Part shown: in pieces, positions 1-8,039 of the stretch
Layout of the letters: each line of letters starts with the position of its first letter
Numbering within the stretch: the first letter of the stretch is position 1
Assembly: GCF_030409875.1 (NCBI RefSeq)
Contig: NZ_JAUFQR010000001.1
Coordinates: 3,100,001-3,164,000 of the forward strand
DNA length: 64,000 nt
From: Chryseobacterium tructae
Lineage (GTDB): Bacteria > Bacteroidota > Bacteroidia > Flavobacteriales > Weeksellaceae
Direction of reading: 5' to 3'
Program-made: the position numbers and the translations under genes
Notes under the pieces: generated by a model
What the model was told of the DNA's origin: nothing
The model's database searches: none
Seen by the model: the letters and a program-made list of their open reading frames with translations, nothing else

Positions 1-52
1 TAGGCACATAGATAATAGAAAAATATCTGAATACATTAGCGTATAAATACAA

Positions 53-70
53 ATTCGTGTATTCGTGGCA
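53..70. repeat. Dispersed intergenic repeat ATTCGTGTATTCGTGGCA, copy 1
   Basis: This 18-base sequence lies just upstream of moaC and recurs exactly at 8014-8031, upstream of the minus-strand GxxExxY region. Shorter inverted relatives (GCCACGAATGCA type) occur at 7432-7449 and 7914-7930, and a weaker one near 1332. It is seen only between genes. I infer a dispersed repeat family of this genome. Its function is unknown. Confidence 0.6.
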
Positions 71-106
71 AGAAAAAAATCACATCTGTGATTAAAAAAA
101 GAATAT

Positions 107-583
107 ATGTCAGAATTTACCCATCTTAATAAAAACGGACAGCCCGCCATTGTAGATGTTGGCGGCAAAAATGTGACTCAAAGAAAGGCTGTAGCACAAG
201 CCATCATCTCGATCCCTGAAAATGTATTGGAGGCTTTACAAAAAGACGATTTCAAAACAAAAAAGGGGTCTGTATTTCAGATCGCGATTATTGCAGGAAT
301 CATGGGAGCCAAAAAAACGAGTGAACTTATCCCTCTTTGCCATCCCATCGGACTTGATAACTGTAGTTTACAGATAGAACTCAATGATCAAAATGACATT
401 GTTATCGAATGCTCTGCAAGTATAGAAGCTAAAACGGGAGTGGAAATGGAAGCGCTTACCGGAGCTTCTGTCGCTGCACTCACTATCTATGATATGTGTA
501 AAGCAATGAGCCATGATATTGTCATTAAAGAAATTAAATTAATAGAAAAATCAGGTGGAAAAAATGATTTCAGAAGAGTTTAA
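107..583 (+). CDS. moaC: Cyclic pyranopterin monophosphate synthase MoaC
   Basis: MoaC converts 3',8-cH2GTP, made by MoaA from GTP, into cyclic pyranopterin monophosphate, an early cytoplasmic step of molybdenum cofactor synthesis. The 158-residue product has the usual family length. It carries the LCHP motif at residues 77-80, the KKGSVF segment near residue 53 that contains the conserved catalytic-region lysine, and the EMEALTGAS...YDMCKAM block at residues 113-134 with conserved Asp129 and Lys132. The ATG at 107 is the only good start. The 3' end overlaps mobA by 20 bases, so the two are probably translated together. moaA, which should supply the substrate, is not visible and may lie left of the window. 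Confidence 0.96.
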   Translation: MSEFTHLNKNGQPAIVDVGGKNVTQRKAVAQAIISIPENVLEALQKDDFKTKKGSVFQIAIIAGIMGAKKTSELIPLCHPIGLDNCSLQIELNDQNDIVIECSASIEAKTGVEMEALTGASVAALTIYDMCKAMSHDIVIKEIKLIEKSGGKNDFRRV

Positions 584-1169
584 TACAATCCCAAAAATCA
601 ATGGTCTCGTTCTCGCCGGCGGAAAAAGCGTAAGAATGGGAAAAGCTAAAGATCTCCTTCAATGGCATGGAAAAGAACAGCGTTATTTTGCCGCAGATCT
701 TCTGGCTCCGTTTTGTGATGAGGTTTTTATTTCCTGCAGACAAGATCAGTTGGAAAATTTTGATCCTCATTATAAATCCCTCACCGATACTTTTCTGAAT
801 ATGGGGCCTTTTGGTGGAATCCTTTCTGCATTGCGTGCCCAAAGGGATAAAGCATGGTTGGTAGTAGCCTGTGATCTTCCTTTGCTGGATTCAAAATCTT
901 TAGAATTCTTAATACAATCAAGAGATCCTGAAAAGGCTGCCACCACTTATGAAAGTCCTTTTGATGGATTGCCGGAACCTTTAATAACCATTTGGGAGCC
1001 TAAAAGTTATCCTTTGTTATTGAATTTTTTAGGAATTGGAAATACCTGTCCAAGAAAGGTTCTCATCAATAGTGATACGCTTATTTTAAAACCAGATAAT
1101 CCGGATGCTTTAATGAATGTGAATACGCCTGAGGATGCTGAGATAGCACAACGAATTCTGAAAAACTAA
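564..1169 (+). CDS. mobA: Molybdenum cofactor guanylyltransferase MobA
   Basis: MobA transfers GMP from GTP to Mo-molybdopterin, giving the MGD cofactor used by DMSO-reductase-family enzymes such as the YdeP-like oxidoreductase encoded at 4604-6997. The N-terminus shows the nucleotidyltransferase signature LVLAGGKSVRMGKAKD, followed by GPFGGILSAL and VVACDLPLL, where the Asp is the expected metal ligand. A GTG at 555 would also be in frame. I prefer the ATG at 564 because an AGGTGG sequence sits five bases upstream. It overlaps the end of moaC by 20 bases, which suggests translational coupling. Length (201 residues) fits the family. Confidence 0.93.
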   Translation: MISEEFNTIPKINGLVLAGGKSVRMGKAKDLLQWHGKEQRYFAADLLAPFCDEVFISCRQDQLENFDPHYKSLTDTFLNMGPFGGILSALRAQRDKAWLVVACDLPLLDSKSLEFLIQSRDPEKAATTYESPFDGLPEPLITIWEPKSYPLLLNFLGIGNTCPRKVLINSDTLILKPDNPDALMNVNTPEDAEIAQRILKN

Positions 1170-1415
1170 TCTTTATTGGAAACGTTTTTGTTGGAAACGC
1201 GAAGGCGCAAATTGATTATCTTCTGTATGTTTTAAGGCACGAGGATTTTATCTTCGATAAAATTGAGTACTGCAAATGCATAGCCAAGTGATTTTGAAAA
1301 TCTGCGAAATCTGCGAGAATATATTAATAGCTACGAATGCACAAATAATTCTAAGAATAAAGGGAATAAATAAGTATTAAAAAAATTCATGCATTCGAGG
1401 AAAAAGAAACAAATT

Positions 1416-2456
1416 ATGAATACATCATTTGAACGTTATCAGTGTCAGATTGCTTTACCGGGATTTGGTATAGCTTCACAGGAGCTGCTGAAAAATGCTA
1501 AAGTTCTTATTGTAGGAATGGGAGGTCTCGGGTGTCCCACTGCTCAATATCTTGCATCCTCCGGTGTGGGCACTATTGGTATTGCAGATGATGATATTGT
1601 TTCTTTGAGCAATCTTCACCGCCAAATTTTATATACTCCAGATGATGTGGACGCTTATAAGGTGGACATTGCCGCTAAAAGATTGAAACTTCAAAACCCT
1701 TCCGTTACCCTTATTCCTTATCGATTGCGAATCACTGATGCCAATGTCATGGGACTTATTTCAGAGTTTGATCTCATTATTGAAGGAACAGATAATTTTG
1801 AAACCAAATGTCTGTTGAATGACGCTTGTGTCTTAGCAGGAAAGCCCTTAGTATATGGAGCTATTTATCAACATGAAGGTCAGGTAAGCATCTGGAATGC
1901 TTTACAAAAGGATGGTACCTATTCTCCTAATTATCGCGATGTTTTTCCTAATGCAGAAGAATCTCAGGTTCCCAACTGCCGGGAAGGCGGCGTAATCCCA
2001 ACTTTAGCTGGAATAGTAGGCTGTATGCAAGCTAATGAAGCCATAAAATACCTCATCCGATCTGAAGAAACTTTAGCCGGAAAACTATGGATAATGAATG
2101 TATTGAGTGGTAAAACACAAATAATTAAGTTAAAGAAAACTTCTATTCAGATTACAGGTTTACCTCAGAGTATGCCGCTTATCAGTTTTGAAGAATACAT
2201 GAAAAATCAGAAAGATTTTGAAACCATAGATGTCCGTACAAAGGAGGAACATGAGAATTTTAATATTGGGGGAAAAAATATTCCACTAGGTGATTTAGAG
2301 GATCATTACTCTTTTATTTCTTCAGCTGCCAATCCTATAGTTATTTACTGCCAATCCGGTAAACGAAGCATGGAAGCTGCGAAAAAAATTAAAAAGGAAT
2401 TTCCTGAGAAAGAGGTGCTTTCTTTACAAAATGGCCTTAATGGAGGGCAGCAATAA
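1416..2456 (+). CDS. moeB: MoeB/ThiF-family adenylyltransferase with C-terminal rhodanese domain
   Basis: The enzyme should adenylate the C-terminal Gly-Gly of a sulfur-carrier protein, here most likely MoaD (9444-9686), and the rhodanese domain can supply sulfur for the thiocarboxylate. The E1-like domain has GMGGLGCP at residues 34-41 and the DDDIVSLSNLHRQ segment. The tail has a rhodanese active-site loop CQSGKRS with Cys312. The first zinc CxxC of E. coli MoeB is absent: the segment reads SPNYRDVFP, and no second CxxC pair is seen, while the NCREGGV cysteine is kept. The ATG at 1389 would add nine poorly supported residues, so I chose 1416. It follows mobA after about 245 bases. A ThiF role in thiamine synthesis is the main alternative, but the context favours Moco. 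Confidence 0.88.
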   Translation: MNTSFERYQCQIALPGFGIASQELLKNAKVLIVGMGGLGCPTAQYLASSGVGTIGIADDDIVSLSNLHRQILYTPDDVDAYKVDIAAKRLKLQNPSVTLIPYRLRITDANVMGLISEFDLIIEGTDNFETKCLLNDACVLAGKPLVYGAIYQHEGQVSIWNALQKDGTYSPNYRDVFPNAEESQVPNCREGGVIPTLAGIVGCMQANEAIKYLIRSEETLAGKLWIMNVLSGKTQIIKLKKTSIQITGLPQSMPLISFEEYMKNQKDFETIDVRTKEEHENFNIGGKNIPLGDLEDHYSFISSAANPIVIYCQSGKRSMEAAKKIKKEFPEKEVLSLQNGLNGGQQ

Positions 2457-2604
2457 TTTATTCAACCATAAAAGATACAAAAGCTTTTATTTTGAACCCT
2501 TAATTTTACTTTAGAAGTTGATAATTTTTGATTTTCAAGAAATTTAATTATTCTTACGACTCATAAGGCTTGTAACTTCATATAATTAAAGAGTTTAAAA
2601 TTCA

Positions 2605-3150
2605 TCAGTCAAATAGGCTTGCATCGGAATAGAAAACATGCCCATTACTGATTCTTGCGGGAGCAGTGTAGGGATGTTCTTCTGCTTTCCCTATCTTCAT
2701 GATATGTTCCACGTTCCAGCCTTTCGCTTTGAGATAATCTGAGATCATAGATCTGTGGCAGCTCCACCATACGGCTTCTGAACACATAAAGGCGGTCGTT
2801 TTTATTCTTGCTATGTTTTCAAGTTTTTCAACGGCTTTGATAAATTCCTCCGTCTGCATATAATCAGCATACCCACGGAAAGATTCGTTTTTCCAGCGAC
2901 TATTGATGGAATTGGGTTGAACTTTTCTTCGTCCTCCTAATGCTTCAAAATGGAGATACTCAATATGGTGTTCCGGTAATACTTTTTCCAGATTTTCTTT
3001 GCTAAACCACGGATATCTTTTTGAACCTGCAAATCTACGTACATCAGCAAGAACTTCAATGTTGAATGATTTCAACATCTCCATAAACTCTTCCAAAGGA
3101 TGAGTAGAATGTCCAATCGTATAAATAACGGGGTTTTCTAAAGGTTCCAT
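2605..3150 (-). CDS. DUF488 family protein
   Basis: This 181-residue cytoplasmic protein matches the DUF488 family. It starts with the VIYTIGHSTHPLEEF segment, continues with LADVRRFAGSKRYP, and has the conserved cysteine cluster MCSEAVWWSCHRSMISDYL. The two cysteines and the CHR triad are the family's likely functional residues, but no reaction is established for it. The start codon overlaps the stop of the upstream bestrophin gene by one base (TGATG), so the two are probably translationally coupled. It is the last gene of the minus-strand run that begins with tauE. Confidence 0.85.
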   Translation of the reverse strand: MEPLENPVIYTIGHSTHPLEEFMEMLKSFNIEVLADVRRFAGSKRYPWFSKENLEKVLPEHHIEYLHFEALGGRRKVQPNSINSRWKNESFRGYADYMQTEEFIKAVEKLENIARIKTTAFMCSEAVWWSCHRSMISDYLKAKGWNVEHIMKIGKAEEHPYTAPARISNGHVFYSDASLFD

Positions 3151-4067
3151 CAGTCTATGATCGTCTGCTTTATTTTTTCAAAAGATACAAGTTCCTCTCC
3201 TGCCATTTCATGAATGGTTTCATCAATCATTACAGACATGCTATTCAGAGCCAAATCATTAGCTTCTGTCCCAAATGGTTCTTCAATTTCATCTGCAATA
3301 GCTTCAAAGGCTACAAATGTATAGGCTACAAATACAACAATAAGCGGTGTAAACCATCTTAAAGAATCTACCAATCCAAACGGCAAAAGAAAACAATAAA
3401 TATACACAGTACGATGTAATAAAACACGGTAACTGTAAGGAAGCGGAGTAGAAACAATTCTTTCACATCCGCCCACTATATCTGATAATTTATCAAAGTT
3501 TTCATCAAAACGGGATTGCTGGATGGAATCAATGCTTCCTTCCTCTTTTGCTTTCTGAACCCATTCTGCCAACAATCTCATAATGACAGCAGGTTTATAC
3601 TTTGCTGAAGAAACTATTTTTAATTGATCTTCATTCAATCTGTCTTTTAAATCTTCATAAGCATCCGTTCCTCTCAACTGATGCTTCAATGCGAAAATAA
3701 AAGCACCCAACAATTTGATAAATTCAAGGACAGAAAGACTGCTTCCTTTTGTATTTTTTAAAGTTAAAGCCTGTCTGGTGAGTGAACGTGCTGTATTCAA
3801 TAAAGCTCCCCATAATTTACGGCCTTCCCAAAACCGATCATAACTGGCATTATTCCTAAACCCTAAGAATAGAGCCAGTACAAAACCAAATAAAGTCAAA
3901 GGAGCCGGATTAAGGGGGATTTTAAAGGAAAAAATGACTCCTCGCAGATAGACAACCCCCAACGACAGGATAAACAGCAAAAATAGACGTGGCAACAGAC
4001 CAGGCAATACTGACCCGTGCCATACAAAAAGCATTTTAAACCAATGTTCCTTCTTCCTTATAATCAT
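3150..4067 (-). CDS. Bestrophin-family (UPF0187) membrane channel protein
   Basis: The product is a 305-residue inner-membrane protein of the bacterial bestrophin-like family, which forms anion- or cation-conducting channels. Hydrophobic segments occur near residues 17-45, 55-70 and 215-250. The sequence holds family hallmarks including FRNNASYDRFWEGRKLWG and the pore-region stretch STPLPYSYRVLLHRT. It lies between the secreted sulfite-oxidase-fold gene (33 bases upstream) and DUF488 (one-base overlap). A link to Mo-enzyme function is only inferred from position. Confidence 0.9.
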   Translation of the reverse strand: MIIRKKEHWFKMLFVWHGSVLPGLLPRLFLLFILSLGVVYLRGVIFSFKIPLNPAPLTLFGFVLALFLGFRNNASYDRFWEGRKLWGALLNTARSLTRQALTLKNTKGSSLSVLEFIKLLGAFIFALKHQLRGTDAYEDLKDRLNEDQLKIVSSAKYKPAVIMRLLAEWVQKAKEEGSIDSIQQSRFDENFDKLSDIVGGCERIVSTPLPYSYRVLLHRTVYIYCFLLPFGLVDSLRWFTPLIVVFVAYTFVAFEAIADEIEEPFGTEANDLALNSMSVMIDETIHEMAGEELVSFEKIKQTIID

Positions 4068-4099
4068 ACCTTTTTGTAAAGCTTTTTTATTGTAACAAT

Positions 4100-4585
4100 T
4101 TATTTTTTAATTTGTCCTACCACTAAAGATTCCAGCTGATAAGAGCTGCGGGCAGGCTTTTTCTCACCTTCTGCAACAATGCGAAGCGGGCCTTTTGTTT
4201 CTGTCAAAGGTTTTCCGTCAATCATATCTGCTACAATCACGTTTTTATCTGCAATGGAAGCATCCAGCTCAGCTAATGAAAATAAAACCTGATATCCGTC
4301 TGCACACTTTGCCAATAAATATTTTGACATATTTTCACCATGAAGTTCCTTTCCTGAAGGAGCTCCGGCTTTTGCCAGAATATCCTGAACAGAAACGCCT
4401 GTGTATACGTGAATGCTCCCATCCTTGTCTTTAAGTGATGCTTCTTTTCTTGGCATTTTTGATAAATCAGCCAGACTAAGTTCTAGAGGTTGGGAAACTT
4501 CTCCACTCACTTTCAATTTGAATCCAGATTGACAGAATGCCCAGCCGGAAAGCAATACCAGTGCTACAGGCAGTATTTTTTTCAT
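4100..4585 (-). CDS. Secreted molybdopterin-dependent oxidoreductase-like protein (sulfite-oxidase fold)
   Basis: This is a 161-residue exported protein. A signal peptide covers about residues 1-18 (MKKILPVALVLLSGWAFC). The rest resembles the small stand-alone oxidoreductase molybdopterin-binding (SUOX-fold) proteins: KVSGEVSQPLELSLADLSKMPR, YTGVSVQDILAKAG, then LLAKCADGYQVLFSLAELD and GPLRIVAE. It is shorter than catalytic sulfite oxidases. The single Cys in AKCADGYQ is at the position where a Mo ligand might be, but I cannot prove cofactor binding. It begins 18 bases after the YdeP-like gene ends, so they are probably co-transcribed. Confidence 0.8.
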   Translation of the reverse strand: MKKILPVALVLLSGWAFCQSGFKLKVSGEVSQPLELSLADLSKMPRKEASLKDKDGSIHVYTGVSVQDILAKAGAPSGKELHGENMSKYLLAKCADGYQVLFSLAELDASIADKNVIVADMIDGKPLTETKGPLRIVAEGEKKPARSSYQLESLVVGQIKK

Positions 4586-4603
4586 ATCACAATATAAGAA
4601 TAA

Positions 4604-6997
4604 TTATGGTTTTTGAATAGCTCCCTGATACAGCATTTTATCTACTCTTTTATACACCTCAGGATCATGTTTTTTAATCTTGATTTTCACATATTTGGAA
4701 GCCGGCATATTGCTTTCTTTCACCACATTATTTACAGAAACCAAAACATTGGTTTCCGGGAAATAGGTAACCGTATTCTTTTCAGGGATCTGATAGGAAA
4801 CAATAATAAACAAAGGTGCAATCCTTTCTACTCCATCATCGTAGTTAAAAAGATCCACTTTTTCACCTGCTTTAAACCCTGCTTTATCAATGTCTTTTTG
4901 ATTCATAAATATGACACGACGTTCATTTTTAATTCCACGATAACGATCATCTAATCCGTAAATGGTTGTATTGAATTGATCGTGAGTACGAGTCGTAGCC
5001 ATCATATATTCATCGGAAGCCAGTGTATTATCCGGAATCTCCGTTAATGTAAATGGAGCGCGACCGCCAAGCTCTTTTGAAAAACTTTGTTCGTCTCTTG
5101 CTGCATTGGGAAGGTAAAACCCTCCTTTTTGTCTGACACGGACGTTATAATCTGTAAAACCGGGAATACATTGTTCAATATCATCCCTTACTGCATCATA
5201 GCTGTCATGATAACGCTGCCAGTTCACTACAGAGCGATTTCCTAAAGTTGCCATTGCCATACGACATACAATCTGAGTTTCGTTGATAAGATTCTCTGAT
5301 ATCGCATCCAGCATTCCTTTGGAACTCTGAACAACACCCATGGAATTTTCGGTAGTGATGATCTGTACTTCACTGTTCACAATATCTTTGTCACTTCTCC
5401 CATAAGTAGGAAGAATTAAAGCTTCTTTACCATGCACAAGGTGTCCTCTGTTCAATTTGGTAGAAACACATACGAGTAAATTAAGCTTTCTTAAAGCATT
5501 AGCAGTGTAGGTAGTATCCGGAGTTGCAGAAAGGAAATTTCCACCCATACAAAACATCACTTTTATTTTTTCTTCATGAATGGCTTTTATCGCACGTACA
5601 ACATCGTACCCATGTTTGCGGGGAACTTTAAAACCGTAGAAATTTTCAAGGCGATCTAGCTGATCATCAGTCGGTTTCTCATCAATCATCATCGTTCTGT
5701 TTCCCTGAACATTGCTGTGACCGCGTACAGGACAAACTCCAGCTCCCGGTTTCCCAATACTGCCTTTCAGCAAAAGAATATTGAGTATTTCGCGAATCAT
5801 ATCTACTCCGTTAGGCTGCTGAGTGAGCCCCATCCCCCAACTGACAATAATCTTTTTTTTGAAAGCCATCATTTCGGCAGCCTGATGAATAGCTTCCTTA
5901 GACACTCCGGATAATTCTGCCAACTCATCCAGTGTATACTGATCGAATTGTTTCATAAAATCTTCATATCCTACTGTTTTATCTTTAATAAAGTCTTCAT
6001 CAAAGACCTTCCCTGGATTTTGTTTCTCAAATTCGATCAAGAGGAGTTCCAGCGCTTTCAGTAAAGCCATATCTCCATTGATCTTTACAGGTAAATAAAG
6101 GTCTGCCAGCTGTACCCCGCCTGTAAGAATCTCCCTCACACTCTGAGGGTTAATAAACCCCATAAGCCCAGCTTCCGGTAATGGATTAATCGCTATAATT
6201 TTAGCTCCATTTTTCTTTCCTTTTGCCAAAGCACTCATCATTCTCGGAGCATTGGTTCCCGGATTTTGTCCGATAATCACAATAACTTCAGCCTCATAAA
6301 AATCTTCTAAGGTTACGGTTCCTTTACCAATTCCAATGGTTGGACGCAATGCAGAACCTGAAGTTTCATGGCACATGTTGGAACAATCAGGCATATTATT
6401 CGTTCCGAATTCTTTTGCAAATAATTGGTAAACAAATGATGCCTCGTTACTTGTTCTGCCGGAAGTATAAAAAGCAACTTCATCCGGAGATTCCAGTGCA
6501 TTGAAATGTTCCGCTATCTTTTTAAAAGCGTTATCCCAACTGATGGGTTCGTAATGAGTAGCACCAGGTGCCAGGTACATAGGATCGGTAAGCCGTCCCA
6601 TTTTTCCGATCTGATAATCATCTAATTTTGCAAGATCGTATACGGAGTTTTGTTTAAAAAATTCAGGAGTTACTCTTTTAGTTGTCGCCTCCTCTGCCAG
6701 AGCTTTTGCACCATTTTCACAATATTCTCCAAGAACAGAACGTTCATCATCAGGATCAGGCCAGGCACAACTTGGACAGTCGAAACCTCCGATCTGATTC
6801 ATTTTGAACAGTGCTCTCATGCCACGGATAGGTGCTTTTTCTTCAAATAAATCACCAAAAGCAGCCATTACTGCCGGAATTCCTGCGGCGGCTTTTTCTA
6901 CATGTGTCAATTTAAGGTCAAGTAAAGTAAATGGATTCTCAGCATTAGGTTCTTTGCCAATTTCCTCTTCTACTTTCTTTTTGTTATTTTCTTCCAT
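4604..6997 (-). CDS. ydeP: FdhF/YdeP family molybdopterin oxidoreductase
   Basis: This is a cytoplasmic DMSO-reductase-family enzyme related to formate dehydrogenase alpha subunits, of the YdeP subgroup, 797 residues long. The N-terminus carries the reduced cluster motif FDCPSCAWPD (Cys74, Cys77) with Cys93 further on, as in YdeP rather than the four-cysteine FdhF pattern. The Mo ligand position aligns to Cys209 in NMCHETSGSAL, where E. coli FdhF has selenocysteine. IIGQNPGTNAPRM and PVRGHSNVQGNRTM are typical MGD-binding stretches. FdhD is encoded nearby (8040-8912), consistent with a need for cofactor sulfuration. The substrate is unknown, and formate dehydrogenase activity should not be assumed. 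The gene follows a DUF7009 gene by 22 bases. Confidence 0.93.
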   Translation of the reverse strand: MEENNKKKVEEEIGKEPNAENPFTLLDLKLTHVEKAAAGIPAVMAAFGDLFEEKAPIRGMRALFKMNQIGGFDCPSCAWPDPDDERSVLGEYCENGAKALAEEATTKRVTPEFFKQNSVYDLAKLDDYQIGKMGRLTDPMYLAPGATHYEPISWDNAFKKIAEHFNALESPDEVAFYTSGRTSNEASFVYQLFAKEFGTNNMPDCSNMCHETSGSALRPTIGIGKGTVTLEDFYEAEVIVIIGQNPGTNAPRMMSALAKGKKNGAKIIAINPLPEAGLMGFINPQSVREILTGGVQLADLYLPVKINGDMALLKALELLLIEFEKQNPGKVFDEDFIKDKTVGYEDFMKQFDQYTLDELAELSGVSKEAIHQAAEMMAFKKKIIVSWGMGLTQQPNGVDMIREILNILLLKGSIGKPGAGVCPVRGHSNVQGNRTMMIDEKPTDDQLDRLENFYGFKVPRKHGYDVVRAIKAIHEEKIKVMFCMGGNFLSATPDTTYTANALRKLNLLVCVSTKLNRGHLVHGKEALILPTYGRSDKDIVNSEVQIITTENSMGVVQSSKGMLDAISENLINETQIVCRMAMATLGNRSVVNWQRYHDSYDAVRDDIEQCIPGFTDYNVRVRQKGGFYLPNAARDEQSFSKELGGRAPFTLTEIPDNTLASDEYMMATTRTHDQFNTTIYGLDDRYRGIKNERRVIFMNQKDIDKAGFKAGEKVDLFNYDDGVERIAPLFIIVSYQIPEKNTVTYFPETNVLVSVNNVVKESNMPASKYVKIKIKKHDPEVYKRVDKMLYQGAIQKP

Positions 6998-7019
6998 ACC
7001 TTTTTATTTTGTAAAGTGA

Positions 7020-7370
7020 TTAGCATTTAAGATTGGGATTTGGGTAGTTATCGCTTTGATCTTCCATCGTATTATCAATACAAACGAAATCTTTTTCTAC
7101 CAAAAGCTTTACGACGCCTGTCTGCCCGTCAAACCCTACAATATCTGTAGACACCCACTCTTCAACCATAGCTTCAGGCATTTTCATCACGATTTTATTT
7201 TCAATAAAAACGGCAGATAATGCAGTATCTTTCGTTTTTTCTATAACATATATAAACGGTCGGTCTACAAATTCCGTAAAGCTGGAAACAATCCCGTTTT
7301 TTCCTAGTTCTGAAACTTCGGATTGCGTTAAACGGAGTCTTATAGAGTTGTCTTTTATTCTTATTTTCAT
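7020..7370 (-). CDS. DUF7009 family hypothetical protein
   Basis: This 116-residue protein starts KIRIKDNSIRLRLTQSEV, the hallmark I associate with the DUF7009 family of Bacteroidota. There is no signal peptide or membrane segment, and two cysteines lie in the C-terminal half. It sits directly upstream of the YdeP-like oxidoreductase with a 22-base gap, so a chaperone-like or accessory role for that enzyme is possible, but this is inference from position only. Confidence 0.75.
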   Translation of the reverse strand: MKIRIKDNSIRLRLTQSEVSELGKNGIVSSFTEFVDRPFIYVIEKTKDTALSAVFIENKIVMKMPEAMVEEWVSTDIVGFDGQTGVVKLLVEKDFVCIDNTMEDQSDNYPNPNLKC

Positions 7371-7420
7371 TTGCTTGTTTCTGTTTTTTCCACGAACTTC
7401 ATGGATTTTTAATTACTAAA

Positions 7421-7444
7421 TCTTTTATTTTTGCCACGAATGCA
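7421..7444. repeat. Left 24-bp direct repeat flanking the GxxExxY gene
   Basis: This 24-base sequence, starting TCTTTTATTTTTGCC and ending ACGAATGCA, is repeated exactly and in the same orientation at 7902-7925. The two copies bracket the GxxExxY gene (7478-7852). The right half is the inverted form of the ATTCGTGGCA repeat family found at 53-70 and 8014-8031. The arrangement suggests that the gene and its flanks form a unit. Confidence 0.75.
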
Positions 7445-7477
7445 CAAATGGATTTTATAAGTCATAACGACTATTAT

Positions 7478-7852
7478 TTATAAAATTATTCGCTTATAAT
7501 TCAATCTTAATTCTCCAAAATTGACAATCAATGCCAGTTTATTTTCGGATACTTTTAAATAATTAATAGCTTGTGAAATATGTTCATCCGCTATTTCAGA
7601 TATTCCTTTTATTTCCAGTATTATCTTATCAAATACTACAAAATCTGCATAAAACTTATGTGGAAGCACAGTTTCTTTATAGTGAACAGCATATTCTTTC
7701 TCCCTTTCATATCTAATACCAGACTGATTCATTTCATATTCCAAAGCATCTTTGTAAACAATCTCTGAAAAGCCTGGTCCTAAACTATTATGTACTTCCA
7801 TACATATCCCAATTATTATATAGGATTCCTGTTTGTAAACTAAATCTTTCAT
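7478..7852 (-). CDS. GxxExxY family protein
   Basis: This 124-residue protein belongs to the GxxExxY family (PF13366). It has the IIGICMEVHNSLGPGFSEIVY segment with the name-giving motif GFSEIVY. It continues with HKFYADFVVFDKIILEIKG and ends with a short beta-rich segment (LALIVNFG...LNYKRIIL). The D-x(n)-ExK-like pattern (DFVVFDKIILEIKG) resembles a PD-(D/E)xK nuclease core, which is suggestive only. It is bracketed by a 24-bp direct repeat and separates DUF7009 from fdhD, interrupting an otherwise Moco-related strand. It may therefore be an inserted unit. Confidence 0.88.
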   Translation of the reverse strand: MKDLVYKQESYIIIGICMEVHNSLGPGFSEIVYKDALEYEMNQSGIRYEREKEYAVHYKETVLPHKFYADFVVFDKIILEIKGISEIADEHISQAINYLKVSENKLALIVNFGELRLNYKRIIL

Positions 7853-7901
7853 TCATCATTTGTTTTTTATTTGTATACTTATAGTCTTTATTATCTATAA
7901 G

Positions 7902-7925
7902 TCTTTTATTTTTGCCACGAATGCA
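7902..7925. repeat. Right 24-bp direct repeat flanking the GxxExxY gene
   Basis: This is an exact second copy of the sequence at 7421-7444, in direct orientation and 481 bases away, lying upstream of the GxxExxY start. Confidence 0.75.
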
Positions 7926-8013
7926 TGAATAATTTCTGTGCTCGTAACTAGCTATCCCATATTATGATATCTATTTATTTTACTATTTTTGGAATGCTGC
8001 ATCCACTAATCTC

Positions 8014-8031
8014 ATTCGTGTATTCGTGGCA
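8014..8031. repeat. Dispersed intergenic repeat ATTCGTGTATTCGTGGCA, copy 2
   Basis: This is identical over 18 bases to 53-70. It sits nine bases beyond the stop codon of fdhD, in the gap before the GxxExxY region. Confidence 0.6.
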
Positions 8032-8039
8032 TTTATACT

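Noticed and set aside
1..106. Molybdenum cofactor riboswitch upstream of moaC
   Set aside because: The 106 bases available are AT-rich with no Moco-riboswitch-like conserved helices. The upstream part is outside the window.
4613..4954. 113-codon plus-strand ORF over the end of the YdeP-like gene
   Set aside because: It is antisense to conserved coding sequence and has no recognisable features.
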